Source of the DNA: Oxalicibacterium solurbis
GTDB lineage: Bacteria > Pseudomonadota > Gammaproteobacteria > Burkholderiales > Burkholderiaceae_D
Reading direction: 5' to 3'
DNA length: 64,000 nt
Assembly: GCF_014635845.1 (NCBI RefSeq)
Contig: NZ_BMDP01000003.1
Span: 496,001-560,000, forward strand
The notes beneath the pieces are model-generated. The model searched no databases. It saw only the letters and a program-made list of their open reading frames with translations, and was not told the origin of the DNA. The translations under genes were made by a program, and so were the position numbers. Of this stretch, positions 1 through 7,846 are shown piece by piece (position 1 is the stretch's first letter; every line of letters begins with the position of its first letter).

Positions 1-367
1 AATTCGCATCGGTGAAGCCGCGTGAAGAAATCGAACTGTTGCCATTGCCGGGATGCGCCATGCCGCTGAAGCCGGCAGCGCGCGTGATGGCGTCGACGAG
101 GTTGGCATCGCCGCGTTCGTCAAGCTGGGATCGATCGATGATCTCGACGCTGGCGGGTGTCTGCAACATCGTCATATCCAGATTCGAGCCGGTCGAGACG
201 GGCGCTTTCAGGCTGCCGCTGCTGGAGGTGACGGAAATGGCCGGCAATACCGGCGTGTCGTCGTCGGCGATTGCAGGCTGGGCGGCCAATGCGGCAAGGA
301 GCACGCCGGAGGCGCAGCTTGAGGTTGTCCTGATGAGGTGGACGGTATGAGGGAAACGCGTATTCAT
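1..367 (-). CDS. TonB-dependent outer-membrane receptor, N-terminal part (runs off the window)
   Basis: Only the first 122 residues are present; the gene continues beyond position 1. The ATG at 367 opens a protein with a Sec signal peptide (hydrophobic LLAALAAQPAIA, probable cleavage after residue 34), followed by a TonB-box-like stretch LPAISVTS (about 41-48) and the start of a plug domain (TPASVEIIDRSQL at about 70-82, then SSRGFTDA near 115-121). These are typical of receptors that import ferric siderophores, or copper in the OprC type, across the outer membrane with TonB energy. The DUF2946 gene lies 114 bases upstream on the same strand, a pairing often seen with copper-related receptors. 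The substrate cannot be read from this fragment. Confidence 0.85.
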   Translation of the reverse strand, partial: MNTRFPHTVHLIRTTSSCASGVLLAALAAQPAIADDDTPVLPAISVTSSSGSLKAPVSTGSNLDMTMLQTPASVEIIDRSQLDERGDANLVDAITRAAGFSGMAHPGNGNSSISSRGFTDAN

Positions 368-481
368 TGTTCTTCCTGACGGTGGAGAGGATGGCGCGAT
401 GCGCCGGCGATGACCGTGGGGAAGCAATGCATGGCGTCGAACCGGGACGCGCGCAGGCGCGACCGGAAACACCGGCATTGC

Positions 482-874
482 TCAGGAAAGAACGGGCGGT
501 GCGCGGGGCTGCGCTGCTGTCCATGCGAACAGCGGATGCGAAGCCTGATAGAAGAGAAGAGGAACGACAGAGGTGCCGGCAACGACAGGCAGCACGAAAT
601 CGGCAGGCGGCATGCCGGCCGCGACGGCATGGTTCAGGCAGAACGGGCAGTGTTCGAAGTGCAGGCTTTTGTGGCCGGAGGACGGTGCGGATGGCTTGCC
701 GCCGTCAACCTGCACCAGCTTTGCACCTTCGACGGTACAGATTTCCATCCAGCCGTTTGGCGTGCCTTTGGCGGCAGCGACAGCATGCGAAATCGACGGC
801 GCGAGCGACGCCAGCAGGATCGCACAGAAGGCGATCCAGGCAGTCATCCGGTGCATCGATTTCGTCATGTTCAT
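482..874 (-). CDS. DUF2946 family protein
   Basis: Small secreted or membrane-anchored protein of about 130 residues. From the ATG at 874 it has a hydrophobic N-terminus (IAFCAILLASLAPSISHA) and later the family's short Cys/His cluster HCPFCLNH, a likely metal-binding site. An upstream in-frame ATG at 946 would add 24 polar residues; 874 is preferred because it places the signal sequence at the N-terminus. It is co-oriented with, and just upstream of, the TonB-dependent receptor, so they probably form one operon. DUF2946 proteins often accompany copper homeostasis or TonB receptor genes; their biochemical role is not established. Confidence 0.75.
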   Translation of the reverse strand: MNMTKSMHRMTAWIAFCAILLASLAPSISHAVAAAKGTPNGWMEICTVEGAKLVQVDGGKPSAPSSGHKSLHFEHCPFCLNHAVAAGMPPADFVLPVVAGTSVVPLLFYQASHPLFAWTAAQPRAPPVLS

Positions 875-922
875 TGTGATGAACGTATCCTTCTTCGGGA
901 TGGAATCGCGGTACTTGCGTAA

Positions 923-965
923 CGTATCGCGGCGTATTATAGGCATGCTCTGTTAAAAAACAGGC
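923..965 (-). promoter_or_regulatory. Promoter upstream of DUF2946 / TonB receptor operon
   Basis: On the minus strand a perfect TATAAT lies at 941-936. A TTGCCT at about 20 bases upstream could serve as a weak -35, though the spacer is long. Expected transcription start is near 929, about 55 bases ahead of the DUF2946 start at 874. The divergent YjdF-like gene starts at 1000. Only the -10 is convincing. Confidence 0.45.
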
Positions 966-999
966 AAGTCATTTTCTGCCGACAACAACAAGAGATTCC

Positions 1000-1698
1000 A
1001 TGAACGACAACACTTCCGTTGCGAACGATCGCCAGCGGCTCCTGCTCGGCATCGCCGCCATTGCATTGATCGGCGCGCTGGTCGTATCCGGCATCCATCC
1101 GCACGAAAGAGCGACATGGCTGATGGAGGTGCTGCCGGTGCTGATTGCCTTGCCGCTGCTGGCGGGCACCTATCGTCGTTTTCCGCTGACCGGGCTGCTG
1201 TACGGCCTGATCTTCCTGCATGCGCTGATCCTGATCGTCGGTGGCGCTTATACATATGCGCACGTGCCGATCGGATTCTGGGTACAGGATATCTTTTCGC
1301 TGGCGCGAAATCCATACGACAAGCTGGGACATTTTGCCCAAGGCCTGGTGCCGGCCCTGCTGGCGAAGGAAATACTGTGGCGCGGCGGCTACGTTGCGGC
1401 ACCGGACGGCGGTGCCTGGCAGCGCAAGATGCTGGCGTTCCTGTCGATCTGCATCGCAATGGCGATCAGCGCCTGGTACGAGCTGATCGAATGGTGGGCG
1501 GCGCTGATCATGGGGCAGGGTGCGGACGAGTTTCTCGGCACGCAGGGCGATCAGTGGGATACGCAGTCGGATATGTTCATGGCCTTCATCGGCGCAACGG
1601 TGGCGATGCTGCTGCTCGCCCGCTGGCACGACCGGCAGATCAGGGCCATGCGTCATGTGAGCGGAGGAACCGTTGAAAAGCTTCGCGGCCTGTCATGA
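1000..1698 (+). CDS. DUF2238 (YjdF-like) inner-membrane protein
   Basis: 232-residue polytopic membrane protein. Hydrophobic segments lie at about residues 14-32, 43-58, 64-83, 143-160 and 188-208. The signature motifs of the DUF2238/YjdF family are visible: YDKLGHFAQGLVPAL, a central AWYELIEWW, and FLGTQGDQWDTQSDMFMA. The charged or aromatic residues inside these motifs suggest a buried polar site. The function of the family is unknown. The gene starts 126 bases from the divergent DUF2946 gene and is followed 62 bases later by a VOC protein gene. Confidence 0.85.
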   Translation: MNDNTSVANDRQRLLLGIAAIALIGALVVSGIHPHERATWLMEVLPVLIALPLLAGTYRRFPLTGLLYGLIFLHALILIVGGAYTYAHVPIGFWVQDIFSLARNPYDKLGHFAQGLVPALLAKEILWRGGYVAAPDGGAWQRKMLAFLSICIAMAISAWYELIEWWAALIMGQGADEFLGTQGDQWDTQSDMFMAFIGATVAMLLLARWHDRQIRAMRHVSGGTVEKLRGLS

Positions 1699-1760
1699 CA
1701 GCAGACGTAAGCATTGCAGCGGATCGTCTCCCCTGCAAAGGATAATCAAAGGAGAATCGC

Positions 1761-2183
1761 ATGAGTCTTGCAAAGAGCACCCGTTCGTCCGTTATCCCTT
1801 GCCTGCGCTATCGCGACGCGCCTGCCGCCATCGCATGGCTGTGCGATGTGTTCGGTTTCGAACAGCAGGCGGTTTACGCCAATTCCGACGGCAGCGTTGC
1901 GCATGCGCAGCTGACGTTCGGCAACGGCATGATCATGATCGGTTCGGCCGGTGCGGAAAGCGAATGGGGCCGGCATATCCGTCAGCCGGACGAGATCGGC
2001 GGTGCGGAGACGCAGGCAGCCTATGTCATCGTTGCCGATGCGGACGTCATTTATCAGCGCGCGAAAGAAGCCGGCGCTGAAATTATCATCGACATCAAGT
2101 TCGAAGATTACGGCGGACGCGGATTCAGCTGCCGCGATTGCGAAGGGCATCTGTGGAGTTTCGGCACCTACGATCCGTGGTGA
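1761..2183 (+). CDS. VOC (glyoxalase/bleomycin-resistance fold) family protein
   Basis: 140-residue protein with the paired beta-alpha-beta-beta-beta layout of the vicinal oxygen chelate superfamily: SVIPCLRYRDAPAAIAWLCDVFGF in the first half (about 11-34) and an ADADVIYQRAKEAGAEI helix followed by FSCRDCEGHLWSFGTYDPW at the C-terminus. The terminal E-G-H-LW-F-G pattern is typical of PhnB/YdcE-like members. A clear ribosome site (AAAGGAGAA) precedes the ATG. The substrate is not predictable; members include glyoxalases, dioxygenases and resistance proteins. Confidence 0.85.
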   Translation: MSLAKSTRSSVIPCLRYRDAPAAIAWLCDVFGFEQQAVYANSDGSVAHAQLTFGNGMIMIGSAGAESEWGRHIRQPDEIGGAETQAAYVIVADADVIYQRAKEAGAEIIIDIKFEDYGGRGFSCRDCEGHLWSFGTYDPW

Positions 2184-2235
2184 CGGCCGGCAGGTTATCC
2201 TGCGCACTTCCGCATTTCCGCCGGATGGAGTTTCC

Positions 2236-2688
2236 ATGAACGAACAGGCATTGCAGCAGTATCTGTACGACCACATTCCGCTGTCGCGTGCGATGCAATT
2301 GCATGTGCTGCAGGTGCGTGAGGAAGAGGTCGTCGTCGCTGCGCCGTTGGCGCCCAACATCAATCATCGCGAGACCGTCTTCGGCGGCAGCGCATCGGCG
2401 ATTGCCATCCTGGCCGCATGGTCGCTGCTGCATACGCGCCTGCATCGCACGGGCATCGCCAGCCGGCTGGTCATACAGAGCAACACCATGCATTACGATC
2501 TGCCAATCGCCGGCGAGTTCATTGCGCGTGCCCATCTTGCCGAGGCGGAGGATTGGGCGCGTTTCGTTCGTATGCTGGAACGGCGCGGCAAGGCGCGCAT
2601 CGGTGTCGAGGCAGTGCTGGAATACGCCGGTCAGCCGGTCGGAAGGCTGCACGGCGAATTCGTTGCGCTGGCCGGTGCGACGGACTGA
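2236..2688 (+). CDS. YiiD C-terminal-type hotdog thioesterase
   Basis: 150-residue single-domain protein resembling the putative thioesterase domain found at the C-terminus of YiiD-type acetyltransferases. Hotdog-like features are the long central helix segment RETVFGGSASAIAILAAWSLL (about 37-58, read in two pieces) and strands around SRLVIQSNTMHYDLPI. The ATG at 2236 has GGAG five bases upstream, so longer in-frame starts are rejected. It sits 52 bases after the VOC gene in the same direction and may be cotranscribed. The acyl substrate is unknown. Confidence 0.7.
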   Translation: MNEQALQQYLYDHIPLSRAMQLHVLQVREEEVVVAAPLAPNINHRETVFGGSASAIAILAAWSLLHTRLHRTGIASRLVIQSNTMHYDLPIAGEFIARAHLAEAEDWARFVRMLERRGKARIGVEAVLEYAGQPVGRLHGEFVALAGATD

Positions 2689-2789
2689 GCGGGGGCCGTT
2701 TTGCGCTATAGTGCTGCCAGCGCGCGCACGACAGGTGGCAAACCAGGCGTCGGGCGACAGGCAATCACGAAAAGAGATAGTTATTTGAT

Positions 2790-3128
2790 ATGAGCGACGA
2801 AGATTTCAAAGCAAAGGAAGTAACCCGCAAACCGCCGAAGGAGCCTGACGAGAACGACAAGTTCTGGGACATGGCGGACAGCTTTATCCAGGTGGCCAAC
2901 GAAAACTGCAAGAATGCGACCTTGGGTCAGGTGTGCGCATCGATGATGTACGCCAGTGCACGCTTCGGCGCCTTTACCGCGTCGGTCGATGCGCCGACCG
3001 AAGAGACGTTCAAGAAACAGCTGGATGGCGCGGTCCAGTATTTCCGTACCGAATACGAAAAGATGTTGCGCAGTAATTTCCGTGAATATGCGGACAACTT
3101 CCGTAGCTACCATCCGGAAAAGAAATAG
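2790..3128 (+). CDS. DUF3144 domain-containing protein
   Basis: 112-residue, highly charged soluble protein. The conserved core runs from FWDMADSFIQVAN (about 25-37) through SARFGAFTASVDA to YFRTEYEKMLRSNFREYADNF near the end, which matches the small proteobacterial DUF3144 family of unknown function. It has no signal peptide or membrane segment. It is the last gene before the restriction-modification island and is followed by a hairpin at 3134-3154. Confidence 0.8.
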   Translation: MSDEDFKAKEVTRKPPKEPDENDKFWDMADSFIQVANENCKNATLGQVCASMMYASARFGAFTASVDAPTEETFKKQLDGAVQYFRTEYEKMLRSNFREYADNFRSYHPEKK

Positions 3129-3133
3129 CAGGC

Positions 3134-3154
3134 CAACGCCTCCATGGCGTTGGA
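3134..3154. terminator. Hairpin between convergent genes
   Basis: Perfect 8-bp inverted repeat ccaacgcc / ggcgttgg with a 5-base loop, between the 3' end of the DUF3144 gene and the 3' end of the DUF262-HNH gene. There is no strong T-run directly after it on either strand, so it may act as a weak bidirectional terminator or 3'-end stabiliser. Confidence 0.5.
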
Positions 3155-3188
3155 AAGTCTCAAAAAAGAAACTTTTCCGTCTGAACGA

Positions 3189-4355
3189 CTAACGGTTTCC
3201 CTTGGCCCGGTTGTGCGTGGCGCAGAGCATTTGGCAGTTTGCAACCGAGCTATCGCCACCTTTGCTCCATGCGGAAACGTGATCAGCATCCATTTCGGTC
3301 AATTTGTAGATTTTGCCCTTGTTCGCATCGTGCCCGATTGCACATAGCGGGCAGTTGGATTCGCTTTTTGCTGCTGCCGCTTGTGTCTGCTTCGCGTAGG
3401 TCGCCTTCTTCACCTTCTCATCGAATACTCGAACCGCCAGTAGCCTCGTTTCCGTCGAGCCGCCTAAAAGATACTCAAAGATTCCTTTATGGCTTGTCAC
3501 CTCATCATCAACGATGAGTTTTTTCACCTCATCTGACATCTTCTTCGGATCGTAGCTCTTGCCATGGTACTGTTCGTACAGCCTGCCCCATTCCAAGCCT
3601 TTCATGTCCGGCAAAATCTCCGTAAACACCGTTGAAACCCAGTCGATCACGCTGTTGAAGTAGGTTGTCAGCTCATTAATGTTGGTGTCGTTACGATGTG
3701 CGCTCATATAAGAGCCAATATCTCCTTTACCCACCCAGTCCAGCGCCCGTTCCAGGAAGTCCTGCCGATTCGCACTGCCTTTGATGTACGCGCCCCACTT
3801 CTGGATGTTCGCGTTCTGACTGTTACTGAACTCAGCCTTGGCCTTGGTGACGAACGGTCCGGAGTAGATCGCGTTCAAAAGCTCTTGATCGTTGAGCGGC
3901 ACGCCTGCGATGTTGATCGTCTCGAACCACTGCTTGATTTCGGTCTCGGTCCCCTCGCATTCATAAATCAACAGCTTTGACTTGCGAATCCTGTCTTGCT
4001 GGTCGGCGGGAAGACTGTCGAAGTTCTTGGGGTTGCCGCCGTCCATTATGGCGAATTTGTTGGTGACGAAGCGCCCGATGCTGGTGATGCGTTGTTGGCC
4101 GTCGAGCACCTCGAATTCGTCCGTACCGACCTTGTTGAAGTAGAGCAGCCCCAACGGATAACCCTTGAGCAGTGATTCGATGACTGCCGCTTCGCGTTTG
4201 CCGTCGCCGTCTGAATAAATGAAGTTGCGCTGGTATTCAGGCTGGATGGTGAGTTTCCCGCCAAGACCGAATAAACCTTTGCCCTCCAGTTGGTTGTAAA
4301 CAAATCCGTTGCAAATGTCGGCCACGGTGATGTTGGTGAGGAGGGCCGTGTTCAC
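3189..4355 (-). CDS. DUF262 plus HNH nuclease, partner of the adjacent methyltransferase
   Basis: 388-residue protein. The N-terminal DUF262 (ParB-like) domain shows IQPEYQRNFIY (about 37-47) and the signature DGQQR at 85-89. The C-terminus is an HNH nuclease: Cys335, Cys338, Cys374 and Cys378 can hold zinc, and His359 (DADHV), Asn373 and His381/Asn382 form the H-N-H core. DUF262 domains occur in GmrSD, BrxU and SspE type defence nucleases, where they use nucleotides or sense DNA modification. Its ATG overlaps the methyltransferase stop codon (ATGA, 4355-4352), implying translational coupling. It likely cuts DNA lacking, or less probably carrying, the partner's mark; which one is not decidable here. 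The region is richer in A+T than its surroundings, suggesting acquisition. Confidence 0.85.
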   Translation of the reverse strand: MNTALLTNITVADICNGFVYNQLEGKGLFGLGGKLTIQPEYQRNFIYSDGDGKREAAVIESLLKGYPLGLLYFNKVGTDEFEVLDGQQRITSIGRFVTNKFAIMDGGNPKNFDSLPADQQDRIRKSKLLIYECEGTETEIKQWFETINIAGVPLNDQELLNAIYSGPFVTKAKAEFSNSQNANIQKWGAYIKGSANRQDFLERALDWVGKGDIGSYMSAHRNDTNINELTTYFNSVIDWVSTVFTEILPDMKGLEWGRLYEQYHGKSYDPKKMSDEVKKLIVDDEVTSHKGIFEYLLGGSTETRLLAVRVFDEKVKKATYAKQTQAAAAKSESNCPLCAIGHDANKGKIYKLTEMDADHVSAWSKGGDSSVANCQMLCATHNRAKGNR

Positions 4356-5627
4356 TTTTTCTTTCCTTGTGTGGTCTTGGCTTGGTGATGGCGGATGACG
4401 ATTCTGTCGTACATCCGGCGATAAGTTCCATCGCCATTGTCGATATAGAAACGTGGCCCACCCTGCAAGTAACTTCCCTTCTCTGCGACCTGTGATATAG
4501 GAACGCCGAGATTCATGCTTGATCCAAGAATCTCGAACTGGTCGGGGCTGTATTTATCGAGGAAAGTGATCGGAACGCCCATTGCGCCGTCATAGTCGCT
4601 GGGGATTGAATCGCTGAACGGTACTTCGATTGCGTCGTAGTTGAAATACCTGTCGTACTGAGCTTTGCCTTTGATTTCCTTGTGCTTGCTGAACTTCAAG
4701 TTGTCGGCCATCGTCATGAGAGGAAATTTCTCATGGCGGCGGCCATGATCGATGTTTGTCCACCAGCGAACGCCTTTGACTCGAATGTATTTGAGTCCGT
4801 TTTCGTCGATTCGCCAACCAGCTGCGTTCAATGGATAGTGGTCTGGAACACGGAACTCACGGTCGCCACTATGGATGGTGACACCCATCCATAGTTTGTC
4901 GGCTTTGATGAGCGGGAATATCTCAACATACGTGATTGCTTGCACGTTGCCGATGATTAGGAACTTCTTCTGGTGCTTCACGAGTTGTGCGACGTATTCC
5001 CGAAAGAGAGAAAAGGGCGGATTGGTGACGACGATGTCGGCTTCTTTGAGTAATGCGACGCACTCGGCGCTGCGAAAATCACCACCGGTGTAGGTGTCAT
5101 CCGCTTTTAAGGCTTTCCGGGCAGCTTTATTGCGTTTCAGGAAGAGCTTGACATCATCAATGTTGGCTGCGCCGTCACCGTCCTCGTCTTTCACATGGTC
5201 GAGTGTCACGGCGATGGCCTTGGGTTTTCGACGCTTGCCGCCCCCTTCGTTGTATTCCGGAAACAGTTCTCCTTGTCCGGCAATGGGGGAGCCGTCGTAG
5301 CTGGTGGTGATTAGCTTCTTCAGGCCAAGCTTGTTGAAGTTGGCGGCGAAATACTTGAAGAAGTTGCTTTCAAAAGGATCGTCGCAGTTGCAATAGATGA
5401 TCTTGTCGCGGAAGGCGTCGGCGTCGTATTCGAGGTAAGCCTCTACCTCTTTTTGAATATCGATGTACTGCGTATAAAACTCATCTTGCTTGGCTTTCTT
5501 GGCGTTCGAGAGTGCTAGATTCCCAGACGCTGAATTGCGGCTTGCGGCTTGCGGCTTGCGGCTTGCGGCTTGCGGCTTGCGGCTTGCGGCTTGCGGCTTG
5601 CGGCTTGCGGCTTGCGGCTTTATTCAT
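4352..5627 (-). CDS. EcoRI-family adenine-specific DNA methyltransferase, phase-variable and out of frame in this sequence
   Basis: The open body runs from 5536 to 4352 (394 codons). Early residues give KQDEFYTQYIDIQKE, then IIYCNCDDPFESNFFKYFA and TSYDGSPIAG, followed by the catalytic NPPFS motif (bases 5023-5009): the pattern of EcoRI-type N6-adenine methyltransferases. No start codon exists in this frame before GTG at 5209, which lies inside the conserved core. The only plausible start is the ATG at 5627 (GGGAAG 10 bases upstream), from which MNK leads into 12 copies of GCCGCAA (5618-5535) coding a repeated AASRKPQ. With 12 copies this frame misses the body by one base and stops at 5481 after 48 codons; 11 or 14 copies would restore it. 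A TTGACA (5652-5647) with CATAAT (5631-5626) lies here too; if that is the promoter, the ATG would fall outside the transcript, so the true start needs testing. Confidence 0.8.
5535..5618. repeat. Heptanucleotide simple-sequence repeat, 12 perfect copies of ttgcggc
   Basis: 84 bases made of 12 uninterrupted copies of ttgcggc (GCCGCAA on the coding minus strand), followed by a partial tt. Since 7 is not divisible by 3, gain or loss of one unit by slipped-strand mispairing shifts the reading frame. The tract sits three codons after the putative methyltransferase start. This is the classic layout of a contingency locus. Copy number 12 puts the downstream body out of frame. Confidence 0.95.
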
Positions 5628-5753
5628 TATGAAGGCGCTTCCCAAATGTCAAGGTGAATTTTGAAATTTTTACGCGTTAACAACGGGTGCGTTAATCACG
5701 TTTAGTTATTCGCCAAAATGCGGCTGCAAAAAGTGTTTATTTTGCGAGAGATT

Positions 5754-5788
5754 TTATACCGACATTTTATTGATGGATGTCGGTATAA
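5754..5788. repeat. Perfect 12-bp inverted repeat
   Basis: Arms ttataccgacat and atgtcggtataa are perfectly complementary and separated by 11 bases. It lies 15 bases past the stop of the monooxygenase gene (minus strand) and upstream of the restriction-modification operon. On the minus strand it is followed by AATCT rather than a T-run, so a terminator is only one option; an operator or a boundary remnant of the island is also possible. Confidence 0.6.
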
Positions 5789-5803
5789 GGTAGTGCCGAC
5801 GAC

Positions 5804-6106
5804 TCACGCCGATTTCGCCAGTTGCGTGAAATGCTCGACGACCGGCGGTGCAGCGAAGAACGGTCCGACGATGCCGCGCCATTCGGTGAAGGCCGGCGAT
5901 TCGCGGAAATCGACGATGTGGTTTTCCAGCGTTTCCCAGTAGATCTGGATCACGTAGCGTTCCGGCGTTTCGATGCATTTGTTGATGACATAGCCTTTGT
6001 TGCCCTTGGCCTTGGCGATCACCTGTTCCAGGCCGCGCTGCACGGCGGCATCGAATTCGGCCTGCTTGCCGGGCTGGATGCGGATGTCGACGAGTTCGAG
6101 AATCAT
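5804..6106 (-). CDS. Antibiotic biosynthesis monooxygenase (ABM) domain protein
   Basis: 100-residue ferredoxin-like ABM domain protein. It opens with MILELVDIRIQPGKQAEFD, continues with the helix AVQRGLEQVIAKAKG and the motif YVIQIYWETLENHI (about 51-64), and ends with an aromatic-rich FTEWRG helix. AGGA lies just upstream of the ATG at 6106; longer starts add unrelated residues. ABM proteins act as dimeric quinol or haem monooxygenases or as small stress proteins; the substrate here is unknown. Confidence 0.8.
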   Translation of the reverse strand: MILELVDIRIQPGKQAEFDAAVQRGLEQVIAKAKGNKGYVINKCIETPERYVIQIYWETLENHIVDFRESPAFTEWRGIVGPFFAAPPVVEHFTQLAKSA

Positions 6107-6284
6107 GTGGAATTCCTGTAGAAATGAACGATGCGCGATTATTGCATGCCGGCGCACGGCTCGCAGCGGGCCGCATCGTTGGTTCGTGTATATGGTTCGC
6201 GCAATCCTGTGCAATCTGTGGCAGGCTCTTGAAGAATATGCGGTGCGCACCGATCTGCGGTGGCATCCGGTAAATGGAGAAAGC

Positions 6285-6776
6285 ATGCGTGCATCCCTTG
6301 CCTTCGTACTGTCGACGTTTGCCCTGTTGTCGGCAGCGCTGTCACAACCGGCGGCGGCTGAGCAGATCGGCGAAGTCAGTACCGTTTTCCGCTTCGTCGG
6401 CAAGAACGACCGCATCGTCGTCGAAGCTTATGACGATCCCAAGGTGGCCGGCGTGACCTGTTATGTTTCGCGCGCCCGTACCGGCGGTATCACCGGCACG
6501 GTGGGCCTGGCCGAAGATCGCGCGGAAGCATCGATCGCCTGCCGTCAGGTTGCCGATACCTTGCAGTTCAACGATCGCCTGCCGTTGCAGGAAGATGTGT
6601 TTTCGGAGCGACAGTCCATCCTCTTCAAGCGCCTGCATATCGTGCGCATCGTCGATCCGGCGCGCAATACGCTGGTTTACCTGACGTATTCCGACAAGCT
6701 GATCGACGGCAGTCCGCAGAACAGCATCGCGACCGTGCCGGTGCCGGACGGCATGCCGATTCCGCTGCGCAAGTGA
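6285..6776 (+). CDS. creA: CreA family protein
   Basis: 163-residue exported protein. The signal peptide (MRASLAFVLSTFALLSAALS, cleavage near QPAAA-EQ) is followed by IGEVSTVFRFVGKNDRIVVE and the conserved segment YDDPKVAGVTCYVSRARTGG. The single Cys in GVTCYVS and later IACRQV match the CreA/DUF1131-like family of periplasmic proteins. GGAGA sits five bases before the chosen ATG. The role of CreA is not known. The gene is followed 42 bases later by the AI-2E family transporter. Confidence 0.85.
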   Translation: MRASLAFVLSTFALLSAALSQPAAAEQIGEVSTVFRFVGKNDRIVVEAYDDPKVAGVTCYVSRARTGGITGTVGLAEDRAEASIACRQVADTLQFNDRLPLQEDVFSERQSILFKRLHIVRIVDPARNTLVYLTYSDKLIDGSPQNSIATVPVPDGMPIPLRK

Positions 6777-6818
6777 TGCTGCTTCTCTTCTTTCTTCATA
6801 GCCATTTTCCTCGCCATC

Positions 6819-7841
6819 ATGCAGACTGACTCCGGACATTCCCGACTGCTGTCTCTCGATGCCGTGTCCTGCATCATGGCTGCCATTGCCTTGTGGCTGG
6901 TCATGCAGCAGGGTTTGCTGGCGGCCTTGTTCTCCGGCTTGCTCGTTTATTCGCTGGTGCAATTGCTGGCGCCGATGTTCGGCCGCCGGCTGGTGGCGCG
7001 GCGCGCGCAGATAGTTGTGGTGGCCTTGCTCAGCGTGGTGATCGTCGCAGCACTGATCGCGGCGATCTGGGGTGCGATCGCATTCTTCCGCAGCGATGCC
7101 GGCAGCATTCCGGTGCTGATGAAGAAGCTGGCGGATATCCTGGAAGCGTCGCGCAGCCAGATTCCCGCCTGGCTGGCGGCCTATGTGCCGGTCGATGCGG
7201 CTGCGCTGCACGACATGCTGGTCGGCTGGCTGCATCAGCATGCGATCGAGGCGCGCACGATGGGCAGCATCGCGGGGCGCGTGCTGGCGCACATCCTGAT
7301 CGGCATGATCATCGGTGCCATGGCGGCGCTGTACGACACGACGGTCACGCCGTCCTACCGTCCGCTGGCGGCGGCCCTGCATGCGCGTGTCGTGGTCCTG
7401 CATCAGGCATTTCGCAATGTCGTGTTTGCGCAGGTACGTATCGCGGCGATCAATGCGGTGCTGACGGCGGTATATCTGCTGCTGATCCTGCCGCTGGCCG
7501 GCGTCGAACTGCCGTTGCGCAAGACGATGGTCATCATCACCTTCGTGGTCGGCCTGCTGCCGGTGGTCGGCAACCTGATTTCCAACACGATCCTGGTCGT
7601 GATCGGGCTGTCACATTCATTGGGTATTGCGTTCGCCTCGTTGCTGTTCCTGATGGGAATCCACAAGCTCGAATATTTTCTCAATGCACGCATCATCGGC
7701 CAGCACATCAATGCGCATACGTGGGAATTGCTGGTGGCGATGCTGGCAATGGAATCGTTGTTCGGCATTCCCGGCGTGATCGCGGCGCCGGTCTTCTATG
7801 CCTATCTGAAGCAGGAATTGTCCGCCCGCGGGCTGGTCTGA
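6819..7841 (+). CDS. AI-2E family transporter (PerM-type permease)
   Basis: 340-residue integral membrane protein with about eight hydrophobic segments, beginning at about residues 12-30, 30-52 and 63-90, and a cluster in the C-terminal half (about 205-300). The family hallmark is the C-terminal stretch with LPVVGNLISNTILVVIGL and the motif HKLEYFLNARIIGQHINAH. PF01594 members include TqsA (AI-2 exporter), PerM and Na+/H+ antiporter-like proteins, so the transported substrate is uncertain. The stop lies 5 bases from the convergent flavoprotein gene. Confidence 0.85.
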   Translation: MQTDSGHSRLLSLDAVSCIMAAIALWLVMQQGLLAALFSGLLVYSLVQLLAPMFGRRLVARRAQIVVVALLSVVIVAALIAAIWGAIAFFRSDAGSIPVLMKKLADILEASRSQIPAWLAAYVPVDAAALHDMLVGWLHQHAIEARTMGSIAGRVLAHILIGMIIGAMAALYDTTVTPSYRPLAAALHARVVVLHQAFRNVVFAQVRIAAINAVLTAVYLLLILPLAGVELPLRKTMVIITFVVGLLPVVGNLISNTILVVIGLSHSLGIAFASLLFLMGIHKLEYFLNARIIGQHINAHTWELLVAMLAMESLFGIPGVIAAPVFYAYLKQELSARGLV

Positions 7842-7846
7842 AGTGT

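Noticed and set aside
5535-5618. CRISPR array or tandem protein repeat
   Set aside because: The unit is only 7 bases with no spacers; it is a simple-sequence repeat.
5619-5652. TTGACA/CATAAT as the methyltransferase promoter
   Set aside because: The spacer is only 15 bases and the start would fall downstream of the ATG at 5627, so it is kept only as a caveat and not annotated as a promoter.
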